Below are positions 17,480 through 28,892 of a stretch of DNA of 64,000 nt, piece after piece (positions within the stretch are counted from its first letter, which is position 1; the number at the start of each line of letters is the position of its first letter). The notes under the pieces were generated by a model that saw only the letters and a program-made list of their open reading frames with translations, did no database searches and was not told the DNA's origin. Source of the DNA: Flavobacteriales bacterium (GTDB lineage Bacteria > Bacteroidota > Bacteroidia > Flavobacteriales_F > PHOS-HE28); contig JADIYA010000009.1 of assembly GCA_016705545.1 (NCBI GenBank), positions 62,001-126,000 of the forward strand. Reading direction: 5' to 3'. Both the position numbers and the translations under genes were made by a program.

Positions 17480-17503
17480 CGCCTCCGTGATCACATCCGC
17501 CGG

Positions 17504-18415
17504 ATGCTGCGCTGCGCACTCCTCCTCATTGCCGCGTGCATCGCGCTCAGCGCTGCATGCCAGAGCGAGCCGGTGAATCAGCTTGCGGCGGACAGCAGCA
17601 TCGTGTACCGCTTCGAGCTGAAGGAGGGAGCCCTCGTCATCGGCCGCATCGTCGCCGCCGATGCCGATTCGATCCACGTAGCCAGTGGCTCCTTCAGCCG
17701 GCACGACATCGCCCGGAGCGACATCACTCGGGCCAGTCGCTACAACGAAGGCAGCAACCGCTTCGGCAAGAACTGGTTCCCAGCGCCGGCACCATCGCGC
17801 AACCTCATCGGCGCAACGGCCATACCGATGAAGGCGCGTGAGATCCGATTCACCAGCACCTACCTGCTCTTCGATGCGCTCAGCGCTGGACTCACCAAGC
17901 GGCTCTCCGTGAGCGCCGGCCTCGAGAAGACCTCCTTGCTCAGCCAGTCTTCGGTTGGCGGCATCTATTTCGGCTCGCTGAAGTATGGCGTTCAGGTCGG
18001 CGATGGCCTGCATGTGGCGGCGCATGGCCAGGTCATCAGCATACCCTACGGCGGCTGGGCCTTCACCAACTCACGGCGCCTGAACCTCGGATTCCTTGGC
18101 GGCCTGGCCACCTTTGGTGACGAGAACCGCAACCTCACGCTTGGCTTCAGCTGGTCCGTGCTCGACTTCCGGTGGATCACCCGCTATCCGCTGATCACCG
18201 TGGGCGGCCAATGGCGCTTCGGCAAACGCATGGGCTTCGTCTCTGAGAACTGGGTGCTGCCAATCCCCGGCTCACCGTCTCCCTACTTCCTCTCGTACGC
18301 CCTGCGCGTCATGGGCACGCGCATCTGCGCCGACCTCGGGTTCATCAACAACGAGAACCTCGCGCAGTCCATCGCACCGGGGATTCCCTTTGCCTCCTTC
18401 AGCGTGAAATGGTAA
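17504..18415 (+). CDS. Predicted exported beta-barrel-like protein
   Basis: 303 aa from ATG 17504 (MLRCALLLIAACIALSAACQSE). The leader ends in S-A-A-C, a poor lipobox, so either SPase I or II cleavage is possible. An N-terminal segment 'YRFELKEGALVIGRIVAADADSIHV' (about 35-60) reads like a small SH3-like domain. Residues 110-303 alternate hydrophobic beta-strands separated by turns and end in 'FASFSVKW', a terminal aromatic strand typical of outer-membrane barrels. It sits between nqrF and apbE, but nothing ties it to NQR function. Specific role unknown. Confidence 0.7.
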   Translation: MLRCALLLIAACIALSAACQSEPVNQLAADSSIVYRFELKEGALVIGRIVAADADSIHVASGSFSRHDIARSDITRASRYNEGSNRFGKNWFPAPAPSRNLIGATAIPMKAREIRFTSTYLLFDALSAGLTKRLSVSAGLEKTSLLSQSSVGGIYFGSLKYGVQVGDGLHVAAHGQVISIPYGGWAFTNSRRLNLGFLGGLATFGDENRNLTLGFSWSVLDFRWITRYPLITVGGQWRFGKRMGFVSENWVLPIPGSPSPYFLSYALRVMGTRICADLGFINNENLAQSIAPGIPFASFSVKW

Positions 18416-18428
18416 GGATCCCGACCCT

Positions 18429-18436
18429 TTGATTTG
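18429..18436 (+). promoter_or_regulatory. -7 promoter element (TTGATTTG) for apbE
   Basis: One mismatch from TAnnTTTG, 18 bp upstream of the chosen apbE start. It suggests apbE is transcribed apart from the nqr operon. Confidence 0.45.
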
Positions 18437-18454
18437 CCAACCGACGATCCGCGC

Positions 18455-19474
18455 ATGATCCGCTCCTGCACCATTTCCAGCATCGCCCTCGCAATCGCGC
18501 TAGGTTCATGCGGCCCCAAGAAGCCCGAATGGATCCGGCTCGAAGGCAATGCGCAAGGCACCACCTTCACCATCAATTACCTCGACTCAGTGGGCCGCGA
18601 CCTCACCATGCCGGTCGACAGCCTCTTCCGCGTGATCGATCGGAGCCTGAGCCTGTGGGACAGCACAAGCACGGTGACGCGCTTCAATGCCGCAGCGGAT
18701 AGCTTCAGCACCGATGACCGCCACTTCCAAGTGGTGCTCGCGCTTTCCAAGCAACAGTGGAGCGCAACGCAAGGCGCCTTCGACCCTACCGTGCTGCCGC
18801 TGGTGCGCGCTTGGGGCTTGGGCAAGGAAGGCCGTGCTGCGCTCGACACCGCTGCGGTCGATGGCATCATGCCATGCGTGGGCATGCCGCGCCTGTACAT
18901 CCCCGATAGCTGGGAGCGGACAGCGGGATCAACTGCGCTCACCTTCCGCAAGAGCTCCCCGTGCGTGCAATTCGACCCCAACGGCATCGCGCAGGGCTAC
19001 ACGGTTGACCTGCTCGCGCTGCTATTGCGGCAACGGGGTATCGAGCGATTCATGGTTGAAGTCGGCGGCGAGGTGCGCGCCTCCGGACTCAATGAGCGCG
19101 GCGAGCCGTGGACGATCCAGATCGACAAACCGATGGACGGCGATGCGCATGAGCAACAGACCGTGGTGCGCTTGACTGACCGCAGTCTGGCCACCAGCGG
19201 CAACTACCGCAAGTTCATCGAGGTGAATGGCAGGCGCTACGGCCACACCATCGACCCGCGCACCGGAAGGCCCGCGATGAACGATCTGCTCAGCGCCAGC
19301 GTCATCGCCGACGATTGTGCGACCGCCGATGCGCTGGGCACCGCGCTGATGGTGATGGGCACGGACGCCGCAAAGGACTGGCTCGTGCAGCACCGCGAGG
19401 TGGACGCCTACCTGATCAGCGATGATGGGAAAGGCGGATATGCGGTGTGGAGCACTGCGGGTTGGCCTGAATGA
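18455..19474 (+). CDS. apbE: FAD:protein FMN transferase
   Basis: 339 aa from ATG 18455; the lipoprotein signal 'SIALAIALGSCGPKK' has a good L-G-S-C lipobox, which fixes the start. Core motifs: 'EGNAQGTTFTINY' near the mature N-terminus, 'SLWDSTSTVTRFNA', 'FDPTVLPLVRAWG', 'DPNGIAQGYTVDLLALLL', 'FMVEVGGEVRASG' and 'GHTIDPRTGRPAMNDLLSASVIA'. It transfers FMN from FAD onto Thr of S-G-A/G-T motifs in exported proteins, here very probably NqrB and NqrC encoded just upstream. A membrane-anchored periplasmic enzyme; Mg2+-dependent by family. Confidence 0.94.
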   Translation: MIRSCTISSIALAIALGSCGPKKPEWIRLEGNAQGTTFTINYLDSVGRDLTMPVDSLFRVIDRSLSLWDSTSTVTRFNAAADSFSTDDRHFQVVLALSKQQWSATQGAFDPTVLPLVRAWGLGKEGRAALDTAAVDGIMPCVGMPRLYIPDSWERTAGSTALTFRKSSPCVQFDPNGIAQGYTVDLLALLLRQRGIERFMVEVGGEVRASGLNERGEPWTIQIDKPMDGDAHEQQTVVRLTDRSLATSGNYRKFIEVNGRRYGHTIDPRTGRPAMNDLLSASVIADDCATADALGTALMVMGTDAAKDWLVQHREVDAYLISDDGKGGYAVWSTAGWPE

Positions 19475-19482
19475 ACATGGCA

Positions 19483-19505
19483 GCTTGAAGCTCCAAGCTT
19501 CAAGC
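19483..19505. terminator. Bidirectional hairpin between apbE and nqrM
   Basis: A perfect 10-bp inverted repeat (GCTTGAAGCT, three-base loop, AGCTTCAAGC) lies 8 bp after the apbE stop and spans the nqrM stop codon. The two genes converge here, so it can serve both transcripts. Confidence 0.6.
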
Positions 19506-19712
19506 CCCGACCTCTTCCCGCTTGCATTTCTCCTCCGGTCGTGCGCCGCAGAAGCCGCAGCCGCCGCCCTCGGCCTGCACCAACGGGTTGTTGCTTGCGC
19601 AGGTGCCGGCGAATTCGCCCCCCTTCTTCGCCCAGATCTTCACGGCGATGCCCGCGAAGGCGAGAGCGAGAAGACTGATGCCGAGGAGTATGGTGATGAG
19701 GGCCGTGCTCAT
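19500..19712 (-). CDS. nqrM: NQR maturation factor NqrM (DUF539-type)
   Basis: 70 aa. One N-terminal transmembrane helix (about 4-28) is followed by a short soluble tail with four cysteines in the family pattern: 'GEFAGTCASNN', then 'GGGCGFCGARPEEKCKRE'. NqrM proteins are ~55-75 aa, membrane-anchored, and known to be required for inserting the intramembrane iron of NqrD/NqrE. Location beside apbE and the nqr operon strongly supports the call. It is convergent to apbE with its own promoter-like element. It is short enough to be missed or called 'membrane or secreted protein' in automated annotation. Confidence 0.88.
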   Translation of the reverse strand: MSTALITILLGISLLALAFAGIAVKIWAKKGGEFAGTCASNNPLVQAEGGGCGFCGARPEEKCKREEVGA

Positions 19713-19734
19713 GCTCGAGGATTTGCAACCGGCG

Positions 19735-19742
19735 CGAAGGTA
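19735..19742 (-). promoter_or_regulatory. -7 promoter element (TACCTTCG) for nqrM
   Basis: One mismatch from TAnnTTTG on the minus strand, 22 bp upstream of the nqrM ATG and followed by CGCCGG. Confidence 0.5.
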
Positions 19743-19798
19743 GAGTCCGACTGATGCCGATCAGCTCCGGGAATCAGCCGCGAAGGAATCTTCCGGCC

Positions 19799-20335
19799 AT
19801 GAGCGAGCTCCGATTCCGACCGCGCTTCCGGTTCCGCACACCCCTGCACCCTGATGCCATCCGTGACCGCCTGCGCGCGCAGGTGCGCGATGCCAATCCG
19901 GCTGCTTACCGGCTCAAGGGCAACCTCCCCCACATGATCCTGCAACACCCACCCGATCAGCAGCGGCTGTGGACTCCGCAACTGGACATCGACTTGGAGA
20001 TGGAACAGGAGCCCGGACAGGAGACCTTCACGGTGGTGCGGTGCATGATCGGTCCGGCGCCCACGGTGTGGATGATGTTCATGGGCGGCTACATCGCCCT
20101 AGGGCTGCTGGCCACCTTCGGGCTGGCCATCGGCTATCCGCAATTGCGGCTGAATGAATCGCCGTGGGGGCTGTACGGTGCGGCATTCCTGATGACAGCC
20201 GGCTTGGTCCTGTGGCTGTTGGCCCAAGTGGGCAAGCACCAAGCACGGGAGCAGATGCGCGCCTTGCTGCGCTTCATGGATGCCTCGCTTGGTTGCGATT
20301 GCCTGGCCGCAGCAGAAGAAGAGCGATCAAGCTGA
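19799..20335 (+). CDS. Membrane protein of unknown function
   Basis: 178 aa from ATG 19799 (MSELRFRPRFRFRTPLHPDAI); the 15 codons before it overlap the nqrM promoter region. The N-terminal ~95 residues are a soluble START/SRPBCC-like or PH-like beta domain ('HMILQHPPDQQRLWTPQLDIDLEM'). Two transmembrane helices follow (about 100-122 and 135-158) and then a charged tail. No catalytic motif. Its 3' end overlaps the convergent DUF4260-like gene by 9 bp. Function unknown. Confidence 0.7.
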   Translation: MSELRFRPRFRFRTPLHPDAIRDRLRAQVRDANPAAYRLKGNLPHMILQHPPDQQRLWTPQLDIDLEMEQEPGQETFTVVRCMIGPAPTVWMMFMGGYIALGLLATFGLAIGYPQLRLNESPWGLYGAAFLMTAGLVLWLLAQVGKHQAREQMRALLRFMDASLGCDCLAAAEEERSS

Positions 20336-20695
20336 AGGTCCACGCCCCTTCCCGATCCATCCCAAATGCGTGTGGTGGAAATCGTCGTTGAACTTGAGGC
20401 CGTAGCCGAAGATGCGGTCCATGCTGGCGTGGCCGAAGAGGATGACACCTGCCGCGGTGACCCAGCCCGACATGAGCACAAGGCCAGTGGCCAGGAGCAC
20501 GGCGCCGACGCCCTTATGATGCAGCAGGTTGTAAGTGAACGCTCCGATACTGGAGTTCAACAGATAGCCCAGCATACCGATATCAGGCCCAACCAGCAAC
20601 AACGCGTAAGTCCACCAGGTCGCGTCCGTGGCTACCAGATAGTACGCGCAAACGAGGAACTGCGCCAGCTCCTCCAGTCTCAGCATGTTCTTCAT
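20327..20695 (-). CDS. DUF4260-type small membrane protein
   Basis: 122 aa with three to four hydrophobic segments. 'LVGPDIGMLGYLLNSSIGAFTYNLLHHKG' and the C-terminal 'FGHASMDRIFGYGLKFNDDFHHTHLGWIGK' are the characteristic DUF4260 signatures as I recall them: conserved Asp, H-x-S-x-D-R and D-F-x-x-T-H-L-G. The His/Asp cluster suggests a metal or lipid-headgroup site, but no function is established. A promoter-like TATCCTTG sits 4 bp upstream of the ATG. Confidence 0.85.
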   Translation of the reverse strand: MKNMLRLEELAQFLVCAYYLVATDATWWTYALLLVGPDIGMLGYLLNSSIGAFTYNLLHHKGVGAVLLATGLVLMSGWVTAAGVILFGHASMDRIFGYGLKFNDDFHHTHLGWIGKGRGPSA

Positions 20696-20699
20696 GCCT

Positions 20700-20707
20700 C
20701 AAGGATA
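20700..20707 (-). promoter_or_regulatory. -7 promoter element (TATCCTTG)
   Basis: One mismatch from TAnnTTTG, 4 bp upstream of the DUF4260 gene start on the minus strand. It would give an almost leaderless transcript. Confidence 0.5.
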
Positions 20708-20739
20708 GCGCAGCACACCCCACGGCTATCTTCCCCGCC

Positions 20740-23700
20740 ATGTTCAAGGTGATCCGAAGCAGCGCCGGCGCGGGCAAGACGCACGCATTGGTGAAGCACT
20801 ACCTCGGACTGTGCCTTGGCACCGCCAACACCACCGCCTATCGGCAAGTGCTCGCGCTCACCTTCACCAACAAGGCGGCCAGCGAGATGCGCGAGCGCGC
20901 CGTGGAATACCTGCGCAAGCTGAGCGCGCTGGATCTGGAGGAAGGCCACATGGCCGATGTGATGCAGTCGCTGGAAGCAACGAGCGGTGCCGCGCACGAG
21001 GAGATCGCGCGCCGGGCCGATGCCGTGCTGCGGCACATGCTGCACCATTATGGCGATGTGGCCATCAGCACCATCGATGCCTTCACGCGGCGCGTGGCCC
21101 GGCCCTTCGCGCGCGACCTGCGCTTGGATCAGTCACTGCGCATGACCACCGACACCGGCTGGTACCACGACCTGGCCGTGGATGCGCTGATCTCGGAAGC
21201 AGGAACCAACGAGGAAGTGACGCGCCTCCTGGTGCAGGCCTGTGAGCAGCTGCTCGAAGACGATGCGCCTTGGGACCCCGCGGATCGCTTGCGCGCGCTC
21301 ATCCATGAACTCGAGAAGGAGCGTTCCATCAAGCCGCTTGAGGCACTGAGCCGGCTCGATGCGCACAGCGCGATGCGCATAGCGAAGAAACTGCTTGAAG
21401 CGATGCGCGCAGAGCGAGAGCGCATCCGCGGAGTAGGACAGGCCGGACTTCAATTCCTCTCCGGTGTGGATGTATCCGATGGTGCGTGGGCATACAACTA
21501 TGGCATTCGCAGCTGGTTCTCGAAGCCGGCTTCGATTCGGCAAGACCTGGGGCAGCCATGAACGCCAACGTTGAGAAAGCCTTGCACTGCCGGCAAATGG
21601 CGATGCGGGCAAAGCCACCAAGGAGGAAAAGGGTGCATCGCTGCTGCAAGGAGGCGCTCGAGATGCACTATCAAGCGCAGGCGACCCTCGATTCTGCCCA
21701 GCGCCCCTACTTCCTCTTGCGCGCCATCCGCCGCGAGCTGCCCACGGCCTTCGCCCTGCACGAACTGAGCCGCCACCTGGAGTAGTTCAAGCACGATGAT
21801 GGCGTGGCCTTTTTCAGCGACCTCACCCGCCGCGTGGCTGAGGTGGTGCGCGAGGAGCCCGCGCCTTGGATCCTCGAGCGCGTGGGCGAGCGCTACCTGC
21901 ACTTCCTCATCGACGAATTCCAGGATACGAGCCTGCTCCAGTGGGAATGCCTGCTGCCGCTCATCGACAACGCCTTGGGCAAGGGCGGCAGCGCCTTCAT
22001 CGTGGGCGATGCCAAGCAGGCCATCTACCGGTGGCGCAACGGCGAAGCGCAATTGCTCACCCGATTCCCCGCGTTGCACGGACGCGACGATGGAGAAATA
22101 GCGGTGGAGCGTGAGAAAGCGGTACGCCGCAACTACGTCGAAGGCGACCGGCTCGTGGCCAATCGGCGATCCTCCGCCACCATCGTCAACTTCAACAACG
22201 CGCTCTTCGAAGCACTACCATCGATCCTGCCCGAATCGTTGCGCAACGCCTACGTGGCCCAGGAACAAGCTCCATTCCGCACCGAGGAAGGCCTGGTGAA
22301 CGTGAAGGTGCTCGCACCGGAAGTGAAGGGCGAGGAGGCCGAGGAAGCCGTGGCCCAGCACCTCGTGGAAGCCGTGGCAGAGGCGCTACACGATGGTTTC
22401 CTGCCGGGCGACATCGCCGTGCTGGTGCGCAGCAAGACCGTTGGCGCGCGCTGCGTGGAAGCCTTGAAAGCACAGGGCTACCAAGTGAGCTCTCCCGATG
22501 GCGGCAAATTGGCGAGCAGTGAATCGGCACAGCTGATCATCGACCTCCTGCATGTGCTTTACCGGCGCGATGAGAGCGCCGCCGCGCGTGCCTTGCAACG
22601 CATGGCTCGGATCACGGCTCCTGCTGATGCGGCAACAGTGAATCCATTCCCCGAGTCCCGTAAGGGGATCGCGCTCGAACGCATCGAACTGTGGCTGCGT
22701 GAACATGGAAGCCCAAGGTTGCGCACCACGCTCACCGGATTGATGGAGGCCCTCGCCGCCGCCTTTGGGCTCGATCCCGCGCTCGATGGCCAGCTCCTCG
22801 CTTTGCTCGATGAAGCCCACGACTTCGGCCTGCAGCATGGGCAGGACATCGCCGCATTCCTGGAGCACTGGGAACGCAAGGGGGGCGAACGCGCGGCAGT
22901 AGCTACCGCGTCGCGTGATGCCATCCAGGTCATGACCATCCACAAGGCGAAGGGCCTGGAGTTCCCGGTGGTGATCGTGCCCACCACGCAAATGCGCAGC
23001 GGGGGCAACAACAAAGAGCGCCAGTGGATCGACGCCAGTACCGAGATCAACGAGCTGCCCTATGCGTTGATTGCAACAGGTAAACCGATGAGCGAGCTCG
23101 GCCTTCCGGAACTCGTTGAGGAAGATGGCCTGAAGCTCTTGGATGAACTCAACCTGCTCTACGTCGCCTTCACACGGCCCAAGCAGCGCCTTTACGCATT
23201 GGCCAAGTCCGATCGCGCCGATCCTGTTACCAAGCAACTCATCGAATGGCTGGCCCCGCAGCAGAGCGGGGATCGATTCGTAAGCGGAGGGCGATCGGCA
23301 CCTTGGCAACAAGCGGAAGACACGATGCCGGAGGTGCTTCACCCATCCGTCGGACACGCTGCGCAAGACCTCCCGCTGCGCTTCGAGGCGCCGGCCGACT
23401 GGGACCCTGCCGATCCCGACCCCTTGCGCCGCTTCGGCAACCTGGTGCATGATGCGCTCAGCCGCGTGAGGGTCGCGACGGACCTCCCGGCTGCGCTGCA
23501 GGCCATGCTGCGCGAAGACGCCGTGGAAGATGAAGAAGCCGTTGTGCTGCACGAGCGGCTTGAGCCCTTGCTGCAATCTGCCGCGCTTGCGCCATGGTTC
23601 ATGCCCGGCCTCACCATTCGCAACGAGGCCACCATCATCACCGCCGAGGGCCATGCGCTGCGCCCGGACCGGATCGTGATCGATGGGAAAGCCGCCCGCG

Positions 23701-23851
23701 TTCTCGACATCAAGACCGGAGCCCCATCGCAGAGCCACCACGATCAAGTGCGCGGTTACATGGAGCCTTGGGCGCGCTCGGCTTCGCTCCGGTGGAAGGT
23801 GCCCTCCTGTACACCCGCAATGGCCAGGTAGAAACCGTGCAGAAGCGATGA
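20740..23851 (+). pseudogene. AddA/UvrD-type helicase-nuclease, multiply frameshifted
   Basis: Together the fragments would encode a ~1035-aa AddA/RecB-like double-strand-break repair enzyme. Visible in order: Walker A 'SSAGAGKTHAL' at the N-terminus, 'LALTFTNKAASEM' (Ia), 'FLIDEFQDTS' (II), 'FIVGDAKQAIYRWRNGE' (III), 'IQVMTIHKAKGLEFPVVIV' (V), 'LLYVAFTRPKQRLY' (VI) and a PD-(D/E)xK nuclease 'PDRIVIDGKAARVLDIKTG'. The frame shifts near 21535 and again near 21640, with a TGA between them. There is an in-frame TAG at 21783 and another shift near 23775, after which 'GFAPVEGALLYTRNGQ' restores the expected end. Either a decaying gene or local assembly error. Confidence 0.85.
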
Positions 23852-24300
23852 GCACCACCTTCTGCACGAAGCCCTTCGATCAGCTCAGCACCCGCGAGCT
23901 GCATGATCTGCTGAAACTGCGCATCGATGTGTTCGTGGTGGAGCAGCATTGCCCATACCCTGAGCTCGATGGTCGCGACCTGGAGGCGCTGCACCTGCTT
24001 GGCCGTACCGCCGATGGCGCCTTGATCGCCTGCGCACGCATCCTTCCGCCAGCTGAAGATGGACTGCCACGGATCGGACGCGTAGCGGTGCATGAAGCAC
24101 ATCGTGCTCAAGGCATCGCGCATGCGCTGATGCGCTTCGCATTGGATGAGATCGAGCAGCGCTATGGATCGAATCGCTCGAAGCTCTCCGCGCAATCGCA
24201 CCTGCAAGCCTTCTATGCGAAGCATGGCTTCAGCCCCGTGAGCGACGAGTACCTGGAGGATGGCATCCCGCACGTGGACATGGAGCGGCGGGAGGGTTGA
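23848..24300 (+). CDS. GNAT family N-acetyltransferase, ElaA-like
   Basis: 150 aa. The start overlaps the helicase stop by 4 bp (ATGA). The ElaA pattern is clear: 'FDQLSTRELHDLLKLRIDVFVVEQHCPYPELDGRDLEALHL' at the N-terminus, the acetyl-CoA loop 'IGRVAVHEAHRAQGIAHALM' (R/Q-x-x-G-x-A/G) at about 82-101, and 'LSAQSHLQAFYAKHGFSPVSDEYLEDGIPHVDM' at the end. It transfers acetyl groups from acetyl-CoA; the physiological acceptor is unknown for this subfamily. Cytoplasmic. The reading frame is intact although both neighbours are broken. Confidence 0.9.
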   Translation: MSTTFCTKPFDQLSTRELHDLLKLRIDVFVVEQHCPYPELDGRDLEALHLLGRTADGALIACARILPPAEDGLPRIGRVAVHEAHRAQGIAHALMRFALDEIEQRYGSNRSKLSAQSHLQAFYAKHGFSPVSDEYLEDGIPHVDMERREG

Positions 24301-24334
24301 GGCCACACGCATCGTGCCACAGCGCCAATTTGAT

Positions 24335-24345
24335 GGGGGTCAAAA

Positions 24346-24354
<9 letters not shown>
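24335..24354. other. GGGGGTCA-A4-TGACCCCC hairpin at a start codon
   Basis: A perfect 8-bp inverted repeat with an AAAA loop. It spans the ATG at 24346 that opens the SprB-repeat frame and lies 35 bp after the acetyltransferase stop. No T-run follows, so a terminator role is doubtful; it could occlude the ATG in mRNA. Confidence 0.45.
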
Positions 24355-25787
<1,433 letters not shown>

Positions 25788-25791
<4 letters not shown>

Positions 25792-28700
25792 GCGCGCGAC
25801 CCGTCATCGGTGCGCTCGCAGCGCTGCTGGACATGGTTGCATGCGCGCAAACACCCTATCCGGATCTCGCGATCCAGGATGCCGCGTGGACCAGCGGCAC
25901 GCACCACTACGCCGTGACGCAGCCGATCAGCTCACCGGCCAGCGATGCCGTGCCGATCGAGATCACCGAAACTGCCGATGCGGAATTCGTCTCAGCGGCG
26001 CAAGTCAGGCTCACGCCGGGCTTCCATGCAGGCGCTTTCTCGGGCAGCGGCCAGTTCCGCGCGCGCATCGATCAAGGGCTGGGCACGCCCGCCGATGTGG
26101 TGCTGATCGCACCGGATCCCGCCACCAGCCTGCTGAACGGCGTGATGCACGTGCCCAAATGGGAAAAGGTGGAGATCGGGCTGCGGCTGCCGCAGGAGTA
26201 TCAGGATGCGGTGGATCGGTTCTTCGCGAACTACTACAGTCTTGGAACAGATACGGTGGCCACATCATCGAACGTGGACTCCATACATGACCTGAATCCG
26301 TATGCCGACGATTCCTTGCAGTTGCTGATGACCTTGAATGACCCCGACAACTTAACAAGGCTGAAGTGGGGCTTCTACATGAAGGAGGGCAAGTGGACGA
26401 GCTCTTTGGATAATGCCGTGCTTGTCCTCGACCCGGACAATCCGATTTACCCATATGCCATTCGTTTCCGGATGGCCCCAGACAAGCAGGGCGATTGGCA
26501 ATTCAGCCTCTCGCTGAAAGCGCCGGACACGAACACTTTGGCGAATGCGCAATTGGCGCAACATCTCAGCACGGGATACAGTTTCGTTTGCACGCCACCA
26601 CTGGAAGACAACAAAGGCCCATTGAGCGTGAACCATGCCAATGGCCGATCCCTCAAGACCGCAACCGGCGAGCATTTTATGGCCTTGGGCACCAACATCG
26701 GCGCAGAGCGCGGCTCGCCCGCCACCTATCCGCCCGATTCGAATGCATTCACCCATCGCTTCGACATCGACCAGATCAAACTCTCCATGTCCCAACTGCA
26801 CGAGGTGGGCGGCAATTTCATGCGCATTTGGCTCAGTGATAAAGTCTTCAGCCCGGAATGGGTGAACTTGGGCGTGTACGATGCCTATCAGGTTCCGAAG
26901 ATGTGCGCATGGGACGACAACCCCAGCAACCCTTGCAACAATCAAGGCCAATGGTTCAAGCGCAGAGGCAACGGACAAACGCAGGCCTACGCATTCGACG
27001 AGGTGCTGGACCACGCCAGGGAGGCCAACATCTACTTCCAGGTCTGCGTGGATCCTTACCCAGGTATTGTCGCGTATGAAAGAGGTGGATGGGGCGCCAA
27101 TCCGTACATCCGGAACTTCGTGAAGCCCTATCTCTTCGCGCAGGACAATCCCAACAACAACCCTTACAACATGCGCCGGTTCTATTACCAGGACGGCGAC
27201 ACCACCAACACCTCCGCAGGCCCCTTCTATTTCTGGAAACGCCGATACAAGTACATGCTCAACCGGTGGGGCTACGCGCCGCACTTCGCCATCATCGAGC
27301 CCTTCCAGGAAACTGGGCAGATACTCTCCTACCAAAACGACTCCCTCTTCAACAATTTGCCGCTTGCTTGCAACCATGCAAACACCGACAGCGCGCGCCG
27401 CGACATGTGCCGAGAGAGCAAAGGTGTTTGGGTAGCAGATCCCGAACTCCCGGATGTCCTCACACATTGGCTCAAGGACATGATCGGGCATGTGCGGGGC
27501 GATGTTGACCCTTGGAATCCTGCAAGCTCCGCACTCGGAGAGGACAAGAAGCTATTCCTGCTCAGTGGTGGCGGGGGGCCATGGTTGGGCGATCCGAATG
27601 CGGATCAGGCGGAGATCGATCGCTACAACCGCCCCTTCACCATTCCGGAGCTCGACTTGGTCGATATCCACGTTGGCTTCAATAATAGCTACAGGCTCGA
27701 TAAGGCCAAGCCTGATTCGCGAAGCCACGAGGGGTACAGTAGCGCGCAAGCCCACTGGAACCGCTTTCCCTCACTAAACGCAGCGGTGGGCGAGCGCAAG
27801 CCTTTCAATCATGGGGAGTTCACGCATTACACCGGTTTCAGTCAACCCGGGTGGAACGATCTCGTTGAGGATATCTTCCACAATTACAATGTCTCCTTCC
27901 ACAATGAGCTCTGGTCCTCCGCATTCAGTGGCAAGTTCGCCGCAGGCACCAGCTGGCTTTGGGAGCGCGTATTCTGGTGGCCGAGGTCTCTGAAGGAACC
28001 GCCACTGGACCTAAACAATAGTGGTCAAGGCATTCGCTCGGCCGCGCCTGGCGCTCTGAACAAGTTGGGGTTCGCCGTCTTTCCACCTATCTACATAAAG
28101 AATCAACCGGTTCATCAGCATTTCGAGCCACTGGCAGACCTGCTGAATCATCCTAGCTGGTTGGCGCTGAATTATTTCGAGAACGAGATCTCCGTCGGCG
28201 CCGTGTATGACACAGCTCAGGTAAACCCGAACCTGCTGGAGTGTTACTATCTGATGAGCAACGCGGGTGACGCGACCATCGGCTGGGTTCACAATCGGAA
28301 GTCGTCTTCAATGAACAACTTCTACATCGCTGTTCATGACACAATGCAGAACTTCTTCGGTTGCTTGACCCCGATGGATACAGCCTTGATGCTGCCAGGC
28401 CTATTTCCTGACACCGAGTACCACATCACATGGTTCCCTACTTGGGTGAACAGTACAATATGTCCATTGGACACGGTGTGGACGACCAACAGCGCAGGCG
28501 AACTCCTGCTTGACCTGAGCACGGCGCCTTTCGGCGATACCATCCGATATTACTCAGACACGCTGCACGCTGACTACGCATTCATTATCACGTTGGACGA
28601 TTTCGTCAAAAGCAGATCCGTGGATGAGGTCAACACGCTTGTGGCCAAGGTTGATTGGGACTTCAACCTTTTCCCGAATCCCACGAGGCAGGATGTGTTC

Positions 28701-28889
28701 CTAAGCTTCTCGGATGACGTACCGAAGGAGATCATCCTCTACGACATTTCTGGCAGGGCAATAGCGCGTCATGCTGGCATCACTGCACGGACTCATCATT
28801 TGGCCGCCGGTGAACTGGCCAAGGGCCCCTATTTCGTGCAAGTCACTACGGGCGCAAAGTCGCACTCGAGGATACTCATCATCCATTGA
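25788..28889 (+). CDS. Secreted glycoside hydrolase-like protein with T9SS sorting domain
   Basis: 1033 aa. A signal peptide (about 1-21, ending ACAQ) is followed by a '3-coathanger stack' type module (about 35-105; 'EITETADAEFVSAAQVRLTPGFHAGAF'). Next is a DUF5060-like beta domain (about 180-260) and a TIM-barrel-like catalytic region (about 290-800) with 'ALGTNIGAERG', 'HEVGGNFMRIWLSDKVFSPEW', 'FQVCVDPYPGIVAYERGGWG' and 'FAIIEPFQETGQ', whose Glu residues are candidate catalytic acids. The C-terminal ~75 residues from 'WDFNLFPNPTRQDVFLSF' form a type-A T9SS domain with 'DISGRAIARHAG'. Substrate unknown; a cellulase/mannanase-like fold is inferred. Overlaps the previous gene by 4 bp. Confidence 0.75.
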
Positions 28890-28892
28890 CCA

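Noticed and set aside
22386..23867. 493-codon minus-strand frame opposite the helicase
   Set aside because: No domain recognisable, while the plus strand carries all helicase motifs.
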